From contig NZ_BOOW01000010.1 in the NCBI RefSeq assembly GCF_016863435.1, forward strand, positions 62,001 to 126,000: 64,000 nt of DNA. The letters run 5' to 3'. The notes beneath the pieces were generated by a model. The model saw only the letters and a list, made by a program, of their open reading frames with translations, ran no database searches and was not told the origin of the DNA. The translations under genes were made by a program, and so were the position numbers. Shown piece after piece: positions 55,883-64,000 of this stretch. Position 1 is the first letter of the stretch. The number at the start of each line of letters is the position of its first letter. Source of the DNA: Sinosporangium siamense. Its GTDB lineage: Bacteria > Actinomycetota > Actinomycetes > Streptosporangiales > Streptosporangiaceae.

Positions 55883-56003
55883 ATCGCCGGGGCCACACTA
55901 TTGGCGGGGGGCGCGCTATTGGCGGGGCCTCTCTATCGCCGGGGCCACGCAATTGGCGGCGCCTCTCTACCGCCGGGGGCCGCGCTGGTGGCGGGCCGTT
56001 CTA
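55883..56003. repeat. Degenerate GC-rich repeats downstream of the operon
   Basis: ATCGCCGGGGCCAC starts at 55883 and again at 55935 (52 bp apart), each followed by (A/G)C-ATTGGCGG-type sequence. A third, weaker copy (ACCGCCGGGGGCCGCGCT) starts near 55969. No gene is present. It looks like an intergenic slippage repeat; no mobile-element features are seen. Confidence 0.55.
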
Positions 56004-56019
56004 CAGCCGGGCCGGAGCC

Positions 56020-57345
56020 TCAGCCGAGGAAGATGTAGTCCGAGCCGTAGGGCACGCGGACGGTCTTGCCGGCGGAGCACTTGCCGCCGGGGGCGACACC
56101 GCCGGTGGTGTTGACGCGGAGGATCTGCGTCGCGTGGGCGAGCAGGCCGCGGTTCGGGCCGGTCTGGGTGGCATCGAGCACGAGCTCGGGGATGTTGCGG
56201 TCGCCGTTCGGAATGCGGGTGACGACCGCGCCGGTGACCATGCTGTGGTCGGGCGCCATCCACCGCGGCGGACCGGCGACCGGCCGCTTGAAGGTGTGGT
56301 CGATGCCGCGGGCGAGCTTGGCGGAGACGTCCTTCTGGGTGAAGGCGAAGGACCCGTTGGCCTGCTTGGTGCAGGAGTAGATCTGCACGCCGGTCTTGAC
56401 CAGGGCGGTCACGGCGTTGCCGTGCTTGGCACCCTTTTCGATCTGGCCGCGTACGGCGCCGCCGTCGAACTCGACCGTGTGCATGTTGGTGTAGTAGGCG
56501 GTCGGGTTGTTCTTGAGGCCCCTGATGACCTCGGCGGGCGCCGCCGTCTCGCCGGCGATGCCGGTGAGGTTGGCGGGCAGGCCGTTCGCGTCGGCGAAGA
56601 GCTCGGTCGCGACCGGGCCGTTGACGCCGGGGTTGCCCTTGTGGATGTGGCCGAGGACGGGCGGCGCGATCTTCTTCCAGGTGGCGGTGTAGGCGATCGA
56701 GTCGCTCTTCACGCGGATCCACCAGGTGTCGGAGCCGTCGCGGTCACCGCGGCGCTTGCCGTCGTCGGCCTGGACCTCCTGGGCGCCGTCGCCCTTGGCG
56801 GAGAGGGTGGCCTGGTTGCTCCCGTGGAGCACGCCGTTGAGGTTGACGGCCTTGTTCAGCTTGAGGAGCTGGGCGCGAAGGGCGCCCTGCGGGTGGGCGG
56901 CGTTGTGGATGTTGACGTAGAGGCTGCCGGGGTTCTGCTTGAGGGCGCTCAGGGTGGCGGCGTCGGACACCGTGACCGTGCCGGTGACGCCGAGCGCGCC
57001 GCCCGGCAGGGCCTCGGCGAAGAGAGCGACCTTCACCGCCCCGTTGACGCCCTTGTCGCCGGCGTGGATGTGCGCGGCAGTGGGGGTGTCGATGCTGTTC
57101 CACCGCAGGGCGAAGGTCAGCTTGTCGCCACTGATCTTGAGGGCGGCGGTGGCCCGGCCGTCGGCGTCGCCGAGGGTGCCCACCTCGTTGGCGCCGCGCA
57201 GACCGGCGGCGAGATATATCTCCGACGGGCTTTGTGCCGGGGATTGAGCCTGCGCGGCGTCCGCGTTCACAAGGGGAATCAGGCCTGCGGCGGCGAGCCC
57301 GGTGCAGCAGTAAAGACCGTTGATCGCGAGCGAGCGAATAGACAT
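56020..57345 (-). CDS. Secreted protein with two CHRD domains and a DUF3455 domain
   Basis: This 441-residue protein has a Sec signal peptide (about 1-32, LYCCTGLAAAGLIPL core, AQAQS region). Two CHRD domains follow (about 42-160 and 185-310, each with a HIHxG motif: AAHIHAGDKG and LGHIHKGNPG). The last part (about 315-441, with VQIYSCTKQANGSFAF and GGKCSAGKTVRVPYGSDYIF) matches DUF3455. The function of both families is unclear. I chose the ATG at 57345 behind GAGG. It lies after the sigma/anti-sigma pair, separated by a terminator. Confidence 0.88.
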   Translation of the reverse strand: MSIRSLAINGLYCCTGLAAAGLIPLVNADAAQAQSPAQSPSEIYLAAGLRGANEVGTLGDADGRATAALKISGDKLTFALRWNSIDTPTAAHIHAGDKGVNGAVKVALFAEALPGGALGVTGTVTVSDAATLSALKQNPGSLYVNIHNAAHPQGALRAQLLKLNKAVNLNGVLHGSNQATLSAKGDGAQEVQADDGKRRGDRDGSDTWWIRVKSDSIAYTATWKKIAPPVLGHIHKGNPGVNGPVATELFADANGLPANLTGIAGETAAPAEVIRGLKNNPTAYYTNMHTVEFDGGAVRGQIEKGAKHGNAVTALVKTGVQIYSCTKQANGSFAFTQKDVSAKLARGIDHTFKRPVAGPPRWMAPDHSMVTGAVVTRIPNGDRNIPELVLDATQTGPNRGLLAHATQILRVNTTGGVAPGGKCSAGKTVRVPYGSDYIFLG

Positions 57346-57484
57346 TACAACCTCGTGATTGGGATTTCCAATGGTATGCCCAGTCGTACGGAGTGCCCGC
57401 CGCGCAGAGTTCAACCGTCGAATGTGTAAAAATACTCTTCCCGGTGGACAGGGGGACGGCCTGTGGATATGGAGTCGGCACACC

Positions 57485-57523
57485 AAAAAGGGAGGCCCTT
57501 TCCACTTAAGGAACAGGCCTCCC
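57485..57523 (-). terminator. Rho-independent terminator of the anti-sigma gene
   Basis: On the minus strand GGGAGGCC pairs with GGCCTCCC (57516-57523 and 57490-57497), followed at once by TTTTT (57485-57489). It lies just after the anti-sigma stop (57544). This is one of the few classical U-tailed terminators in the window. Confidence 0.8.
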
Positions 57524-57543
57524 GGCTTTTGGCCGTGCGAATG

Positions 57544-58329
57544 TCACACGGGAACCGATAGCAGGGTCTCGCCGCCGATCACCTGTACTTCAAACTTGGC
57601 GATTTCGTCCCGGTAGAAAGCCGTGCCGCCGTGGAAGTAGTACGGTGCTTCCGAGCCCGTCGCGCCGTAACCCTCTGGCGGGATCGACCATCCGCTCAGC
57701 ACGCGCCGTTCACCCGTCTTGGAGATCGCCACGAGTTCGCATTTGAGGGGACCGCGAGCCCCCTTGAGCTGGACGGTCGCGTGGGTGCCCCACGGTTTGC
57801 TCTCCACGGCAACGCTCCCGGTGACACCGCCGGCGCCCACACCCTCGAACTTCTGCCCTTGTTTCCACAGCTCTTGGGCGAAACCACCCGCCGGCCTACT
57901 GGGGATGGCGGACCCCGCCAGGTGGTGATCCCCGGGGTGGCCGCCCGCGGCGCTCCCCAGCGGGCCGCCGACGGTGAGCCAGGCGACCACGGCCACCGCC
58001 GCCGCGGTGCTCACCAAGGCGAACAACCCGCGCTGAGCCCGGCGTCTGGCGCGGCCCGACCGCCGCACCAGGTCGATCACCTCACCCGGTGCCCCACCTG
58101 TCTCCCGGTCCGCGGGCCCGGCGGGGAAACGACCGCCTGTGACTTCGCCTGGCGGGTCGCCGACCGGCTCGACACCGGTCAGCAACCCGGCGAGCCCGGA
58201 CATCTCCGCGAGCTCCGCCGTACACGGCGGGCAGTTCGCCAGGTGACTTTCAAACGCGTCCTGGTCCCGCTTTTCGAGCAGCCCCAGGGCGTAGGCGGCT
58301 ACATCGGTGTGCTGAACTGGGGAACTCAC
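57544..58329 (-). CDS. Membrane anti-sigma factor with zinc-finger-like domain
   Basis: This 261-residue protein has a ZAS-type N-terminus with H29, C33 and C36 (ESHLANCPPC, HxxxCxxC), one membrane segment (about 99-120, LFALVSTAAAVAVVAWL) and an extracytoplasmic C-domain of the RskA-like type. It would hold the ECF sigma factor at the membrane until a signal releases it. Its start overlaps the sigma stop by 4 bp. The signal is unknown. Confidence 0.92.
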   Translation of the reverse strand: MSSPVQHTDVAAYALGLLEKRDQDAFESHLANCPPCTAELAEMSGLAGLLTGVEPVGDPPGEVTGGRFPAGPADRETGGAPGEVIDLVRRSGRARRRAQRGLFALVSTAAAVAVVAWLTVGGPLGSAAGGHPGDHHLAGSAIPSRPAGGFAQELWKQGQKFEGVGAGGVTGSVAVESKPWGTHATVQLKGARGPLKCELVAISKTGERRVLSGWSIPPEGYGATGSEAPYYFHGGTAFYRDEIAKFEVQVIGGETLLSVPV

Positions 58330-58889
58330 GCCTTCACCCCTCTCTCCTCAAGTGCTAGGCGCAGCGCACGCACTGCGTAGTAGACGCGGGATTTCACCGT
58401 GCCCACGGGAATTCCAAGCTTCTCGGCGGCGTTGTTCACCGACTGGTCGCGCAAGATCGTCTCGTTGAGGATCTCGCGGTGAGCCGGGGAGAGCGACTTC
58501 AGCGCTTCCGCCACGACCACCTGGCGCAGGAGGTCCTCCGTCTCGTCGGGGAGAGGCACATTGTCAAGGGGTGCTTCGCCCGCCTCCTGAGGCCGTGCCT
58601 CTTTTCGGCGTCGATCGTCGATCACGATACGACGCGCCACTGTGGCCAGCCAAGGCATCAAGGACGTCGCGTCCGGGTCCAGCTGATCCGCGTTGCGCCA
58701 TGCGCGGATCATGGTCTCCTGCACCACATCCTCCGCCCACTGCCGGTCTCCGAAGGTAAGACGAAGCACGAACGCGAGCAGCGGCCGGTGATATTCGCGA
58801 TAGAGCCCGGCGACGACCGTCTCGTCGTCGGGCTCCTTGACGGGCCGCAGACGGGAGGGCCGGCTCCGTCGTTCACCACTGGTCGCCAT
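58326..58889 (-). CDS. ECF-family RNA polymerase sigma factor
   Basis: This 187-residue sigma factor has region 2 (about 25-90, with LTFGDRQWAEDVVQETMIRAW) and region 4 (about 125-180, LSPAHREILNETILRDQSVNNAAEKLG split by the turn, then GTVKSRVYYAVRAL). I chose the ATG at 58889; a longer frame has no good start. It is cotranscribed with its anti-sigma factor. It resembles SigK/SigL-type ECFs. Its regulon may include the CHRD gene nearby, which is a guess. Confidence 0.93.
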   Translation of the reverse strand: MATSGERRSRPSRLRPVKEPDDETVVAGLYREYHRPLLAFVLRLTFGDRQWAEDVVQETMIRAWRNADQLDPDATSLMPWLATVARRIVIDDRRRKEARPQEAGEAPLDNVPLPDETEDLLRQVVVAEALKSLSPAHREILNETILRDQSVNNAAEKLGIPVGTVKSRVYYAVRALRLALEERGVKA

Positions 58890-59074
58890 GTTCGGACGTC
58901 TCCGGAGGGTAGATGTGCTGCCCGGCGTGGCGGCGGACGCCGTCACGGCCGATACAGGCTGGTCCTGTAGAAACACGTTGATCCTTCGAATGCCGAGTCC
59001 ACACCGTTGTACGAGGAGGTTTCGGGGAAGGTTCAACACTTATGCGGGCTTTATTGGTGACTGCTGGGGTTTCG

Positions 59075-59188
59075 CGGGACATAGTGTCCCGGACGTCCTT
59101 GAGAACACCAGGTCAGAAGGCACATTCGTATGCCCTGCGGGGAGAGAGTTAGGTGCCGAAGTCCTGCGGATCGAAGGACCTTTGGCCA
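59075..59188 (+). promoter_or_regulatory. DosR-like sites upstream of the universal stress protein gene
   Basis: CGGGAC-ATAGT-GTCCCG (59075-59091) is a perfect 6+6 inverted repeat; a canonical DosR/DevR box would have a 4-bp spacer, so this one is off by one. AGGACCTTTGGCCA (59175-59188) matches GGGNCNNNNGNCCC at all but its two outer positions. Both lie in the 354-bp gap before the universal stress gene, which otherwise holds only the divergent sigma promoter. A DosR/NarL-type regulator is the likely binder. Confidence 0.45.
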
Positions 59189-59243
59189 TGTCGCCCACCC
59201 GCCCTTCTGAGGTGCGATGGAGATCCGCAGGAGGGAGAGCAAC

Positions 59244-60101
59244 GTGATCGTGGTCGGAGTGGACGGGTCGAAGGCCGGTCTGGAGGCCGTCACCTGGGCG
59301 GCCCGCGAGGCGGCACTGCGCGGCGGCGACGCCGTACGCGTGGTCCACACGATGGCCGAATGGCCGCTGGAGATGGACGACGCCGCCCCGCACGCCGAGG
59401 TGGGCCGCTGGATGCGTGACAGCGCCGCCGCCGTGCTGGAGGAGGCCGCGCAGCATGTCAAGAACGAGGTGCCCGGCATCGACGTGGAGACGCGCCTGCT
59501 CGCCGGCGACCCCCGCGCCACACTGATCGAGACCTCGCGCGACGCCGACCTGCTGGTGGTCGGCAGCCACGGCCTCGGCGGCTTCCGCGGCCTGCTCCTC
59601 GGCTCGGTCGCCCTCGGCGTGTCCGGCCAGGCCGTGTGCCCCGTGGCCGTCGTCCGCGCCCGGCCGGAACCCTCGCACAACGTCGTGGTCGTCGGGGTCG
59701 ACGGCTCACCCGGCAACGCCGAGGTGATCGAACTCGCCTTCGCCGAGGCCACCCTTCGCGGCGCCGAACTCCACGCCATCCACGCCTGGAACTCCGCCAT
59801 CATCGGCTACGGCCCCGAAACTCTGGCCGACGCTCTCGACGCCGCCACGACCGAACGCCGCCTCCTCGCCGACCTGGTCTCCGGCTGCGCCGCCCGCCAT
59901 CCGGACGTCACCGTCGTCGAACGCAGCCGGCACGGCCACCCGGCCGAGGTCCTCCGCGAGGCATCCCAGGGCGCCGAACTCCTGGTCGTCGGCTCCCGCG
60001 GCAGAGGCCCCTTCGCCGGCCTCATGCTGGGCTCCGTCAGCCACGCCCTCCTCCACCACGCCACCTGCCCGGTCATCGTGCTCCCTACGGCACAGCCTTA
60101 G
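59244..60101 (+). CDS. Tandem universal stress protein (two Usp domains)
   Basis: This 285-residue cytoplasmic protein has two UspA domains (about 1-140 and 146-285). Each starts with a VVGVDGS motif and ends with a nucleotide-binding loop of Gly-x2-Gly-x9-Gly-Ser type (GSHGLGGFRGLLLGS and GSRGRGPFAGLMLGS), so ATP binding is expected. I chose GTG 59244 because GGAGGGAG precedes it; an ATG at 59217 is in frame. DosR-like sites upstream suggest control by hypoxia or nitric oxide. Confidence 0.9.
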   Translation: MIVVGVDGSKAGLEAVTWAAREAALRGGDAVRVVHTMAEWPLEMDDAAPHAEVGRWMRDSAAAVLEEAAQHVKNEVPGIDVETRLLAGDPRATLIETSRDADLLVVGSHGLGGFRGLLLGSVALGVSGQAVCPVAVVRARPEPSHNVVVVGVDGSPGNAEVIELAFAEATLRGAELHAIHAWNSAIIGYGPETLADALDAATTERRLLADLVSGCAARHPDVTVVERSRHGHPAEVLREASQGAELLVVGSRGRGPFAGLMLGSVSHALLHHATCPVIVLPTAQP

Positions 60102-60348
60102 CACGTGCACCCGAGCCAGCCCCTTTGCATGATCACGGAAGAGCGACTCGCCACTACCGACGACCTGCCGGCCCGTCCTTTTCCGAGTGAAGAACAACGA
60201 GCGGTGCAGCCAGGTGGGGCGGTGGAGAGATATCGCTCCAGTGGGCAGCGCCACCACATGTGCATTCCCTTGCCGTGCATCCCCGGGCCGCCGGCGGTCA
60301 CCGTACTCGGTGGCGTTCGTCTACGGCCATGTGCACCCGGCGACCGGG

Positions 60349-61335
60349 TCACACGGTGACGACGACTTTGCCGGCGGCGTGGCCCTGTTCCTGGTAGGCG
60401 ACCGCCGCGGGGATCTCGTGGAAGGGGAAGCAGCGGTCGATGACCGGGCGGACTTGGTCGTTCTCGATGAGTTCGGTGAGGGTCAGTAGGTTCTGCCGGG
60501 TCGCGGTGGAGCTGATCACGTTGGCTATCGCGAAATGCTGGGGGAAGAGGGGACCGGTGGCGAGGGCGCCGATCATCCGGCCCATGGGGCTCAGCCATCG
60601 GCCGCCCGGGCCGCCGATCAGGATGTACCTGCCGTGGCGGGTCAGCATGCGGCGGCCGGCCGAGACGGGGCGGCTGCCGGCGATGTCCAGGAACAGGTCG
60701 AAGCGCCGGCCGCCGTGGGTGAAGTCCTCCTTGCTGTAGTCGATGACCTCGTCGGCCCCCAGTGAGCGGACCAGGCCGGTGTTGCGCGGTCCGCACACAC
60801 CCGTCACCTCCGCGCCGAACGCCTTGGCGAGTTGCACGGCGAACGTGCCCACGCCTCCCGACGCGCCGTTGACCAAGACCCGCTCGCCTGCCTTGAGCCG
60901 GCCGTCGTCGCGCAGCGCCAGCAGGGCGGTGAGTGCGGCCAGCGGCACGGCGGCGGCCTGCTCGAACGACAGACCGGCCGGTTTGGGCGCCAGCTCGTTC
61001 ACGGCGACGCATGCGTATTCCCCGAAGCCCCCCTGTTTCGGCATCGCGTACACCTCGTCGCCGGGCCGCACCCCCACCACGCCCGGCCCCACGGCCTCGA
61101 CCTGCCCGGCCACGTCGGCCCCCAGGACGGTGATCTTCGGACGGCGCAGCCCCGGTCCGTCGCCCGTCAGCCGGGCGAAGTACGGCTCGCCCCGCATCAG
61201 ATGCCAGTCGTAGGGCTGGACCGACGTGGCCCGCACCTTGACCAGCACCTCGCCCTCGGAAGGTGTGGGGGTCTCGATGTCCTCTAGGGCGAGTGCCTCG
61301 GGCGGGCCGAACGAACGCAGAATGTAAGCCTTCAT
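60349..61335 (-). CDS. NAD(P)-dependent quinone-oxidoreductase-type dehydrogenase (MDR superfamily)
   Basis: This 328-residue medium-chain reductase has an ADH_N domain (about 25-120) and a Rossmann domain with VNGASGGVGTFAVQLAKAFG. Catalytic-zinc ligands are absent, so it belongs to the zinc-free quinone reductase/enoyl reductase type, like many NADPH:quinone reductases. GAGGAGA precedes the ATG at 61335. The 247 bp after its end (60102-60348) hold no gene I can support. The substrate is unknown. Confidence 0.9.
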   Translation of the reverse strand: MKAYILRSFGPPEALALEDIETPTPSEGEVLVKVRATSVQPYDWHLMRGEPYFARLTGDGPGLRRPKITVLGADVAGQVEAVGPGVVGVRPGDEVYAMPKQGGFGEYACVAVNELAPKPAGLSFEQAAAVPLAALTALLALRDDGRLKAGERVLVNGASGGVGTFAVQLAKAFGAEVTGVCGPRNTGLVRSLGADEVIDYSKEDFTHGGRRFDLFLDIAGSRPVSAGRRMLTRHGRYILIGGPGGRWLSPMGRMIGALATGPLFPQHFAIANVISSTATRQNLLTLTELIENDQVRPVIDRCFPFHEIPAAVAYQEQGHAAGKVVVTV

Positions 61336-61521
61336 CGCAGTCTCCTCATCCGCTGTGGCGTCGGGAACGCCAGTGTCGCCACAGCGGAGGGGTCGGCGTA
61401 ACGGCCGAAAGACGAGGCGGTGGAACGGCCGAAAGTACGACGGCCGGGCCCGCCGATCGGCGGATCGCAGTCCGGCCTCCGCGCCGATGAGCCGGCTACT
61501 TTCCGCCGTCACCATCGGGGC

Positions 61522-62142
61522 ATGACTCATGCGACGACCACGCATCGCCGTACGACAGGCCGGCTCGTGCCCGCCGGACTGATCCTGCTGGGCGCCGCAC
61601 CCCTGGCCGCCGGAACGGTCAGCCTCTCCGTCTCCGCCGCGCCGCCCTCACCGGCGGTGCTGCTGCACGCTCTCGCGGCGGCGCCGTACACGCTGCTCGG
61701 CGGGTTGCAGTTCGCGCCGGGACTGCGTGCCCGCAGGCCCGGACTGCATCGCGCGGCGGGGCGGCTGCTCGTGGTGTGCGGGCTGGTCGTGGCGCTCACC
61801 GGACTCTGGCTGGCGGTCGCGAACGCATGGCATGACGGGCCGCTGCCCACAGGTTTCCGGATCGCGGCCGGCACGCTCATGGCCGGCTCGATCGTGCTGG
61901 GCTACGCCGCGATACGGCGCCGGGACATCGCCCGGCATCGCGCCTGGATGGCTCGCGGATATGCGCTCGGGCTCGGCGCGGGCACCCAGCTGGTCCTGTT
62001 GGCGTTCGCGAGCGTAATCTCCGGTCCGCCCGGCCCGCTGTCCACGACCCTGCTGATGGGGCTCGCCTGGGCGGGCAACCTGGCCGTGGCCGAATGGGGG
62101 GTACGGCGGCGGCCTCAGCGCTTGAGGCGGTCGGTCTCGTAG
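61522..62142 (+). CDS. DUF2306-like polytopic membrane protein
   Basis: This 206-residue protein has about five to six membrane segments. A DUF2306-type layout is seen: AAPYTLLGGLQFAPGLRAR, then LHRAAGRLLVVCGLV, then DIARHRAWMARGYALGLGAGTQ. The conserved histidines (LHRAAGR, RHRAWM) suggest heme or quinone handling, but the role is unknown. Its end overlaps the convergent response regulator gene by 28 bp. Confidence 0.82.
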   Translation: MTHATTTHRRTTGRLVPAGLILLGAAPLAAGTVSLSVSAAPPSPAVLLHALAAAPYTLLGGLQFAPGLRARRPGLHRAAGRLLVVCGLVVALTGLWLAVANAWHDGPLPTGFRIAAGTLMAGSIVLGYAAIRRRDIARHRAWMARGYALGLGAGTQLVLLAFASVISGPPGPLSTTLLMGLAWAGNLAVAEWGVRRRPQRLRRSVS

Positions 62143-62771
62143 GCCCACATGGCGATCTCCACCCGGTTGCGCACGCCCAGCTTGGCCATGAGGCTCGCGA
62201 TGTGACTCTTCACCGTGCTGAGCGAGATGTGCAGCTCCTCGGCGATCTCGGTGTTGGTCCGGCCGCGCGCCACGGTGGCCAGCACCTCCTCCTCGCGCTC
62301 GGTGAGCGGGTCGATCGGCTGCGCGGGGGGAGCGGCGCGGCCGCCGCCGGCGAAGGCGCGCAGCAGCCGGGCGGTGATGCTCGGCGCGATGAGCGCGTCG
62401 CCGGCGGCGGCCGCGCGCACAGCCTGGGCGAGCATGCCGGGGCCGGCGTCCTTGAGCAGGAACCCGCGGGCCCCGGCGCGCAGGGCGGCATAAACGTGTT
62501 CGTCGAGGTCGAAAGTGGTGATGACGACCACGGCGACGGGGTCGGGAACGCCGGGGCCGGCGAGGACACGGGTGGCCTCGATGCCGTCGAAGCGCGGCAT
62601 ACGGATGTCGAACAGGCACACGTCGGGGCGCAGCCGGCGGGCCAGCTCGACGGCGCGCCGCCCGTCGGCGGCCTCGCCGATCACCTCGATGCCCGGCTGG
62701 GCGTCAAGAATCATCCGCAGTCCGGTGCGGGCGATCTCCTGGTCGTCGGCGACGACGACGCGGATGCTCAC
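62115..62771 (-). CDS. NarL/FixJ-family response regulator with LuxR HTH
   Basis: This 218-residue regulator has a receiver domain (ADDQEIARTGLRMIL; phospho-acceptor Asp in LFDIRMP, about residue 54) and a LuxR HTH (about 150-212, TNTEIAEELHISLSTVKSH). It starts at a GTG that overlaps the kinase stop by 4 bp, so the two form one unit. Targets are unknown. Confidence 0.94.
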   Translation of the reverse strand: MSIRVVVADDQEIARTGLRMILDAQPGIEVIGEAADGRRAVELARRLRPDVCLFDIRMPRFDGIEATRVLAGPGVPDPVAVVVITTFDLDEHVYAALRAGARGFLLKDAGPGMLAQAVRAAAAGDALIAPSITARLLRAFAGGGRAAPPAQPIDPLTEREEEVLATVARGRTNTEIAEELHISLSTVKSHIASLMAKLGVRNRVEIAMWAYETDRLKR

Positions 62772-63976
62772 GACGCCTTCCGCGGCAGTTCGGCGGTGAC
62801 GGTCCAGCCGCCGCCGGGGTCGGGTCCGGCCTGGCAGGTGCCGCCCAGCAGTCCCGCCCGCTCGGCCATGCCGACGATGCCGTATCCGGAGGACGCGGTG
62901 CGGGGGACATGTTCGCCGTCGTCGCTCACCCGCAGGCGGACCGCCGTGGCGCCGGCCTCGGCCCGCACCTCGATCCGGGTGGCGTTGCGCGCGTGCCGCC
63001 GGGCGTTGGTGACCGATTCCTGGGCGATGCGGTAAATCGCCGCCTCCACCGACGTGGGCAGGCCGTCGAGGTCGCCGGTGACCTCCACCTCGACCGCCGG
63101 ACCTGAGCGGCCGTGGTCGGCGAGCTCCCGCAGGTCGGCGAATGGAATGCCGGGCGCCGGCTCGGCAGGTCCTTCGTAGCGCAGCAGGTGCACCATGGCG
63201 CGCATCTCGGCGAGCGCACGCGACGCCTCGGCCTCGATCACCCGCAGCGCGTCGGTGGCGGCCCCGGGGATCTCGGCCATGGCCAGACCGGCCTGCGCCC
63301 GGATCGCCATGGCCGAGACGTGGTGGGCCACCGTGTCGTGCAGGTCGCGGGCCAGTTGTTCGCGTTCGAGCAGCTTGATCTGCTCGATCTCGCGCAGCCG
63401 CGCCCGGGCCCGGTAGCGGAACGCCACGCCCAGCGCCATGACCGCGAACACCACGGTGAACACGCCCGCCACCTCGGACGGCGCGATCCGGCCGAGCCCG
63501 AGCGAAAGCAGGAGCGAGCCGGCCACGACGGCCACGCCGATCGCCGCCTCGCGCCCGGAGCCCCATCTGAGCAGCGCGTATACAACGATGAGCAGATATG
63601 CCATCGTCCACGTCTCGACCTGCGCGCCGCCCGCGAACAGGTTGACCACCGCATTGACGGCGAACGGCGCCGCCAGCGCGAGCAGCGGCCGGGACCGGCG
63701 CCACAGCAGCGCGGGCATCAGCGCGATCGTGATCGCCGTCGAGAGGGCGGGCCAGGGCAGGTCGGGCCGGAACAGCCCTTCGAGCAACGCGGCCGGCACG
63801 AGCACGGCCACAAGCGCCCAGTCGCGCCACACCCGCTTCGGCGGGTTGGGGGGAGCGGGTTCGGACCACACGGAGCGGGCGAGGCCGTGCACGCGTTCAT
63901 CGTACGGCAGAGCACCCTTTCGCTGAATCTCGTCCGCATTTGTCGGCGTCCTAGAGGCCAGGCATTGACCGCGCAT
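62768..63976 (-). CDS. Sensor histidine kinase (HisKA_3, NarL-type)
   Basis: This roughly 400-residue kinase has an N-terminal membrane region with five to six segments (about 55-190), a HisKA_3 dimerisation domain with the phospho-acceptor in ARDLHDTVAHHVSAM and an HATPase_c domain. The N box reads QESVTNARRHARNAT and the G box GYGIVGMAERAGLLGG. The start is uncertain: ATG 63976 and GTG 63889 are both possible. It phosphorylates the regulator encoded with it. Confidence 0.9.
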   Translation of the reverse strand: MRGQCLASRTPTNADEIQRKGALPYDERVHGLARSVWSEPAPPNPPKRVWRDWALVAVLVPAALLEGLFRPDLPWPALSTAITIALMPALLWRRSRPLLALAAPFAVNAVVNLFAGGAQVETWTMAYLLIVVYALLRWGSGREAAIGVAVVAGSLLLSLGLGRIAPSEVAGVFTVVFAVMALGVAFRYRARARLREIEQIKLLEREQLARDLHDTVAHHVSAMAIRAQAGLAMAEIPGAATDALRVIEAEASRALAEMRAMVHLLRYEGPAEPAPGIPFADLRELADHGRSGPAVEVEVTGDLDGLPTSVEAAIYRIAQESVTNARRHARNATRIEVRAEAGATAVRLRVSDDGEHVPRTASSGYGIVGMAERAGLLGGTCQAGPDPGGGWTVTAELPRKAS

Positions 63977-64000
63977 CGGCAAGGTGCGCTGTACGGCGAA

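Noticed and set aside
60102-60348. Short frames between the universal stress gene and the dehydrogenase
   Set aside because: All are composition-driven (Arg/Pro-rich) with no start signal or family; nothing supports a gene.
62115-63869. A 584-codon minus-strand frame apparently fusing kinase and response regulator
   Set aside because: The upstream part is an Arg/Ala-rich shadow of the kinase gene in another frame. The regulator starts at GTG 62771, overlapping the kinase stop.

Overview
The window is 64 kb of high-GC DNA with many GTG/TTG starts, four-base stop/start overlaps, an AfsR/SARP regulator, LacI, IclR and WYL regulators, geosmin synthase and family 2B encapsulin genes. This points to a filamentous actinobacterium, most likely of the Streptosporangiales (inference from gene content; no rRNA or marker gene is present). 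I saw no rRNA, tRNA, CRISPR array or intact insertion sequence. Both window edges carry parts of NarL-type two-component systems.

Layout. 1-1.1 kb: end of a sensor kinase and its LuxR-type response regulator. 1.2-5.4 kb: a secreted GHL10-type glycosidase diverging from nagZ and a MurR/RpiR regulator. 5.4-14.4 kb: mixed accessory genes (serine hydrolase plus small partner with a divergent HTH regulator, DinB protein, pentapeptide-repeat membrane protein, secreted repeat protein, VOC protein, CPBP protease with divergent TetR, WYL regulator). 14.6-24.7 kb: an oligopeptide-type ABC importer, a tandem GNAT, namZ (DUF1343), murQ and an AmiE-like serine hydrolase. With nagZ and murR these look like a muropeptide recovery pathway split by the accessory block. 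Its hydrolases lack signal peptides, so digestion would be cytoplasmic. No MurNAc kinase or PTS is visible. 25-26 kb: decayed XRE-type and cytochrome P450 genes. 26.1-29.4 kb: a siderophore uptake operon (binding protein and two permeases, no ATPase) behind an iron-box-like palindrome.

29.4-38 kb holds the most interesting locus. One minus-strand operon reads polyprenyl diphosphate synthase, ispH, encapsulin A, geosmin synthase, encapsulin B, with a divergent IclR regulator. The two shells are family 2B encapsulins (HK97 fold with an inserted cyclic-nucleotide-binding-like domain). The geosmin synthase carries a GPTGLGT motif twice, in the linker between its two cyclase domains and at its extreme C-terminus. 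I propose that this motif docks the enzyme in a two-component shell, giving a geosmin-making nanocompartment with its own precursor-supply genes beside it.

38-45.8 kb: AfsR-type regulator diverging from an MFS exporter, a secreted RICIN/DUF11 protein that stops early in a repeat, and an acetyl-xylan-esterase family hydrolase. 46-55.9 kb: a LacI-controlled catabolic locus (Tat-secreted protein, sugar ABC importer, DUF4127 protein, LacI, FAD oxidoreductase, TIM-barrel-like protein). It starts beside three near-palindromic operators and a truncated divergent secreted ORF, and ends at a strong hairpin; the substrate is unknown. 56-64 kb: CHRD/DUF3455 secreted protein, anti-sigma/ECF sigma pair, tandem universal stress protein with DosR-like sites upstream, zinc-free quinone-reductase-type dehydrogenase, DUF2306 membrane protein and a second NarL-type two-component system.
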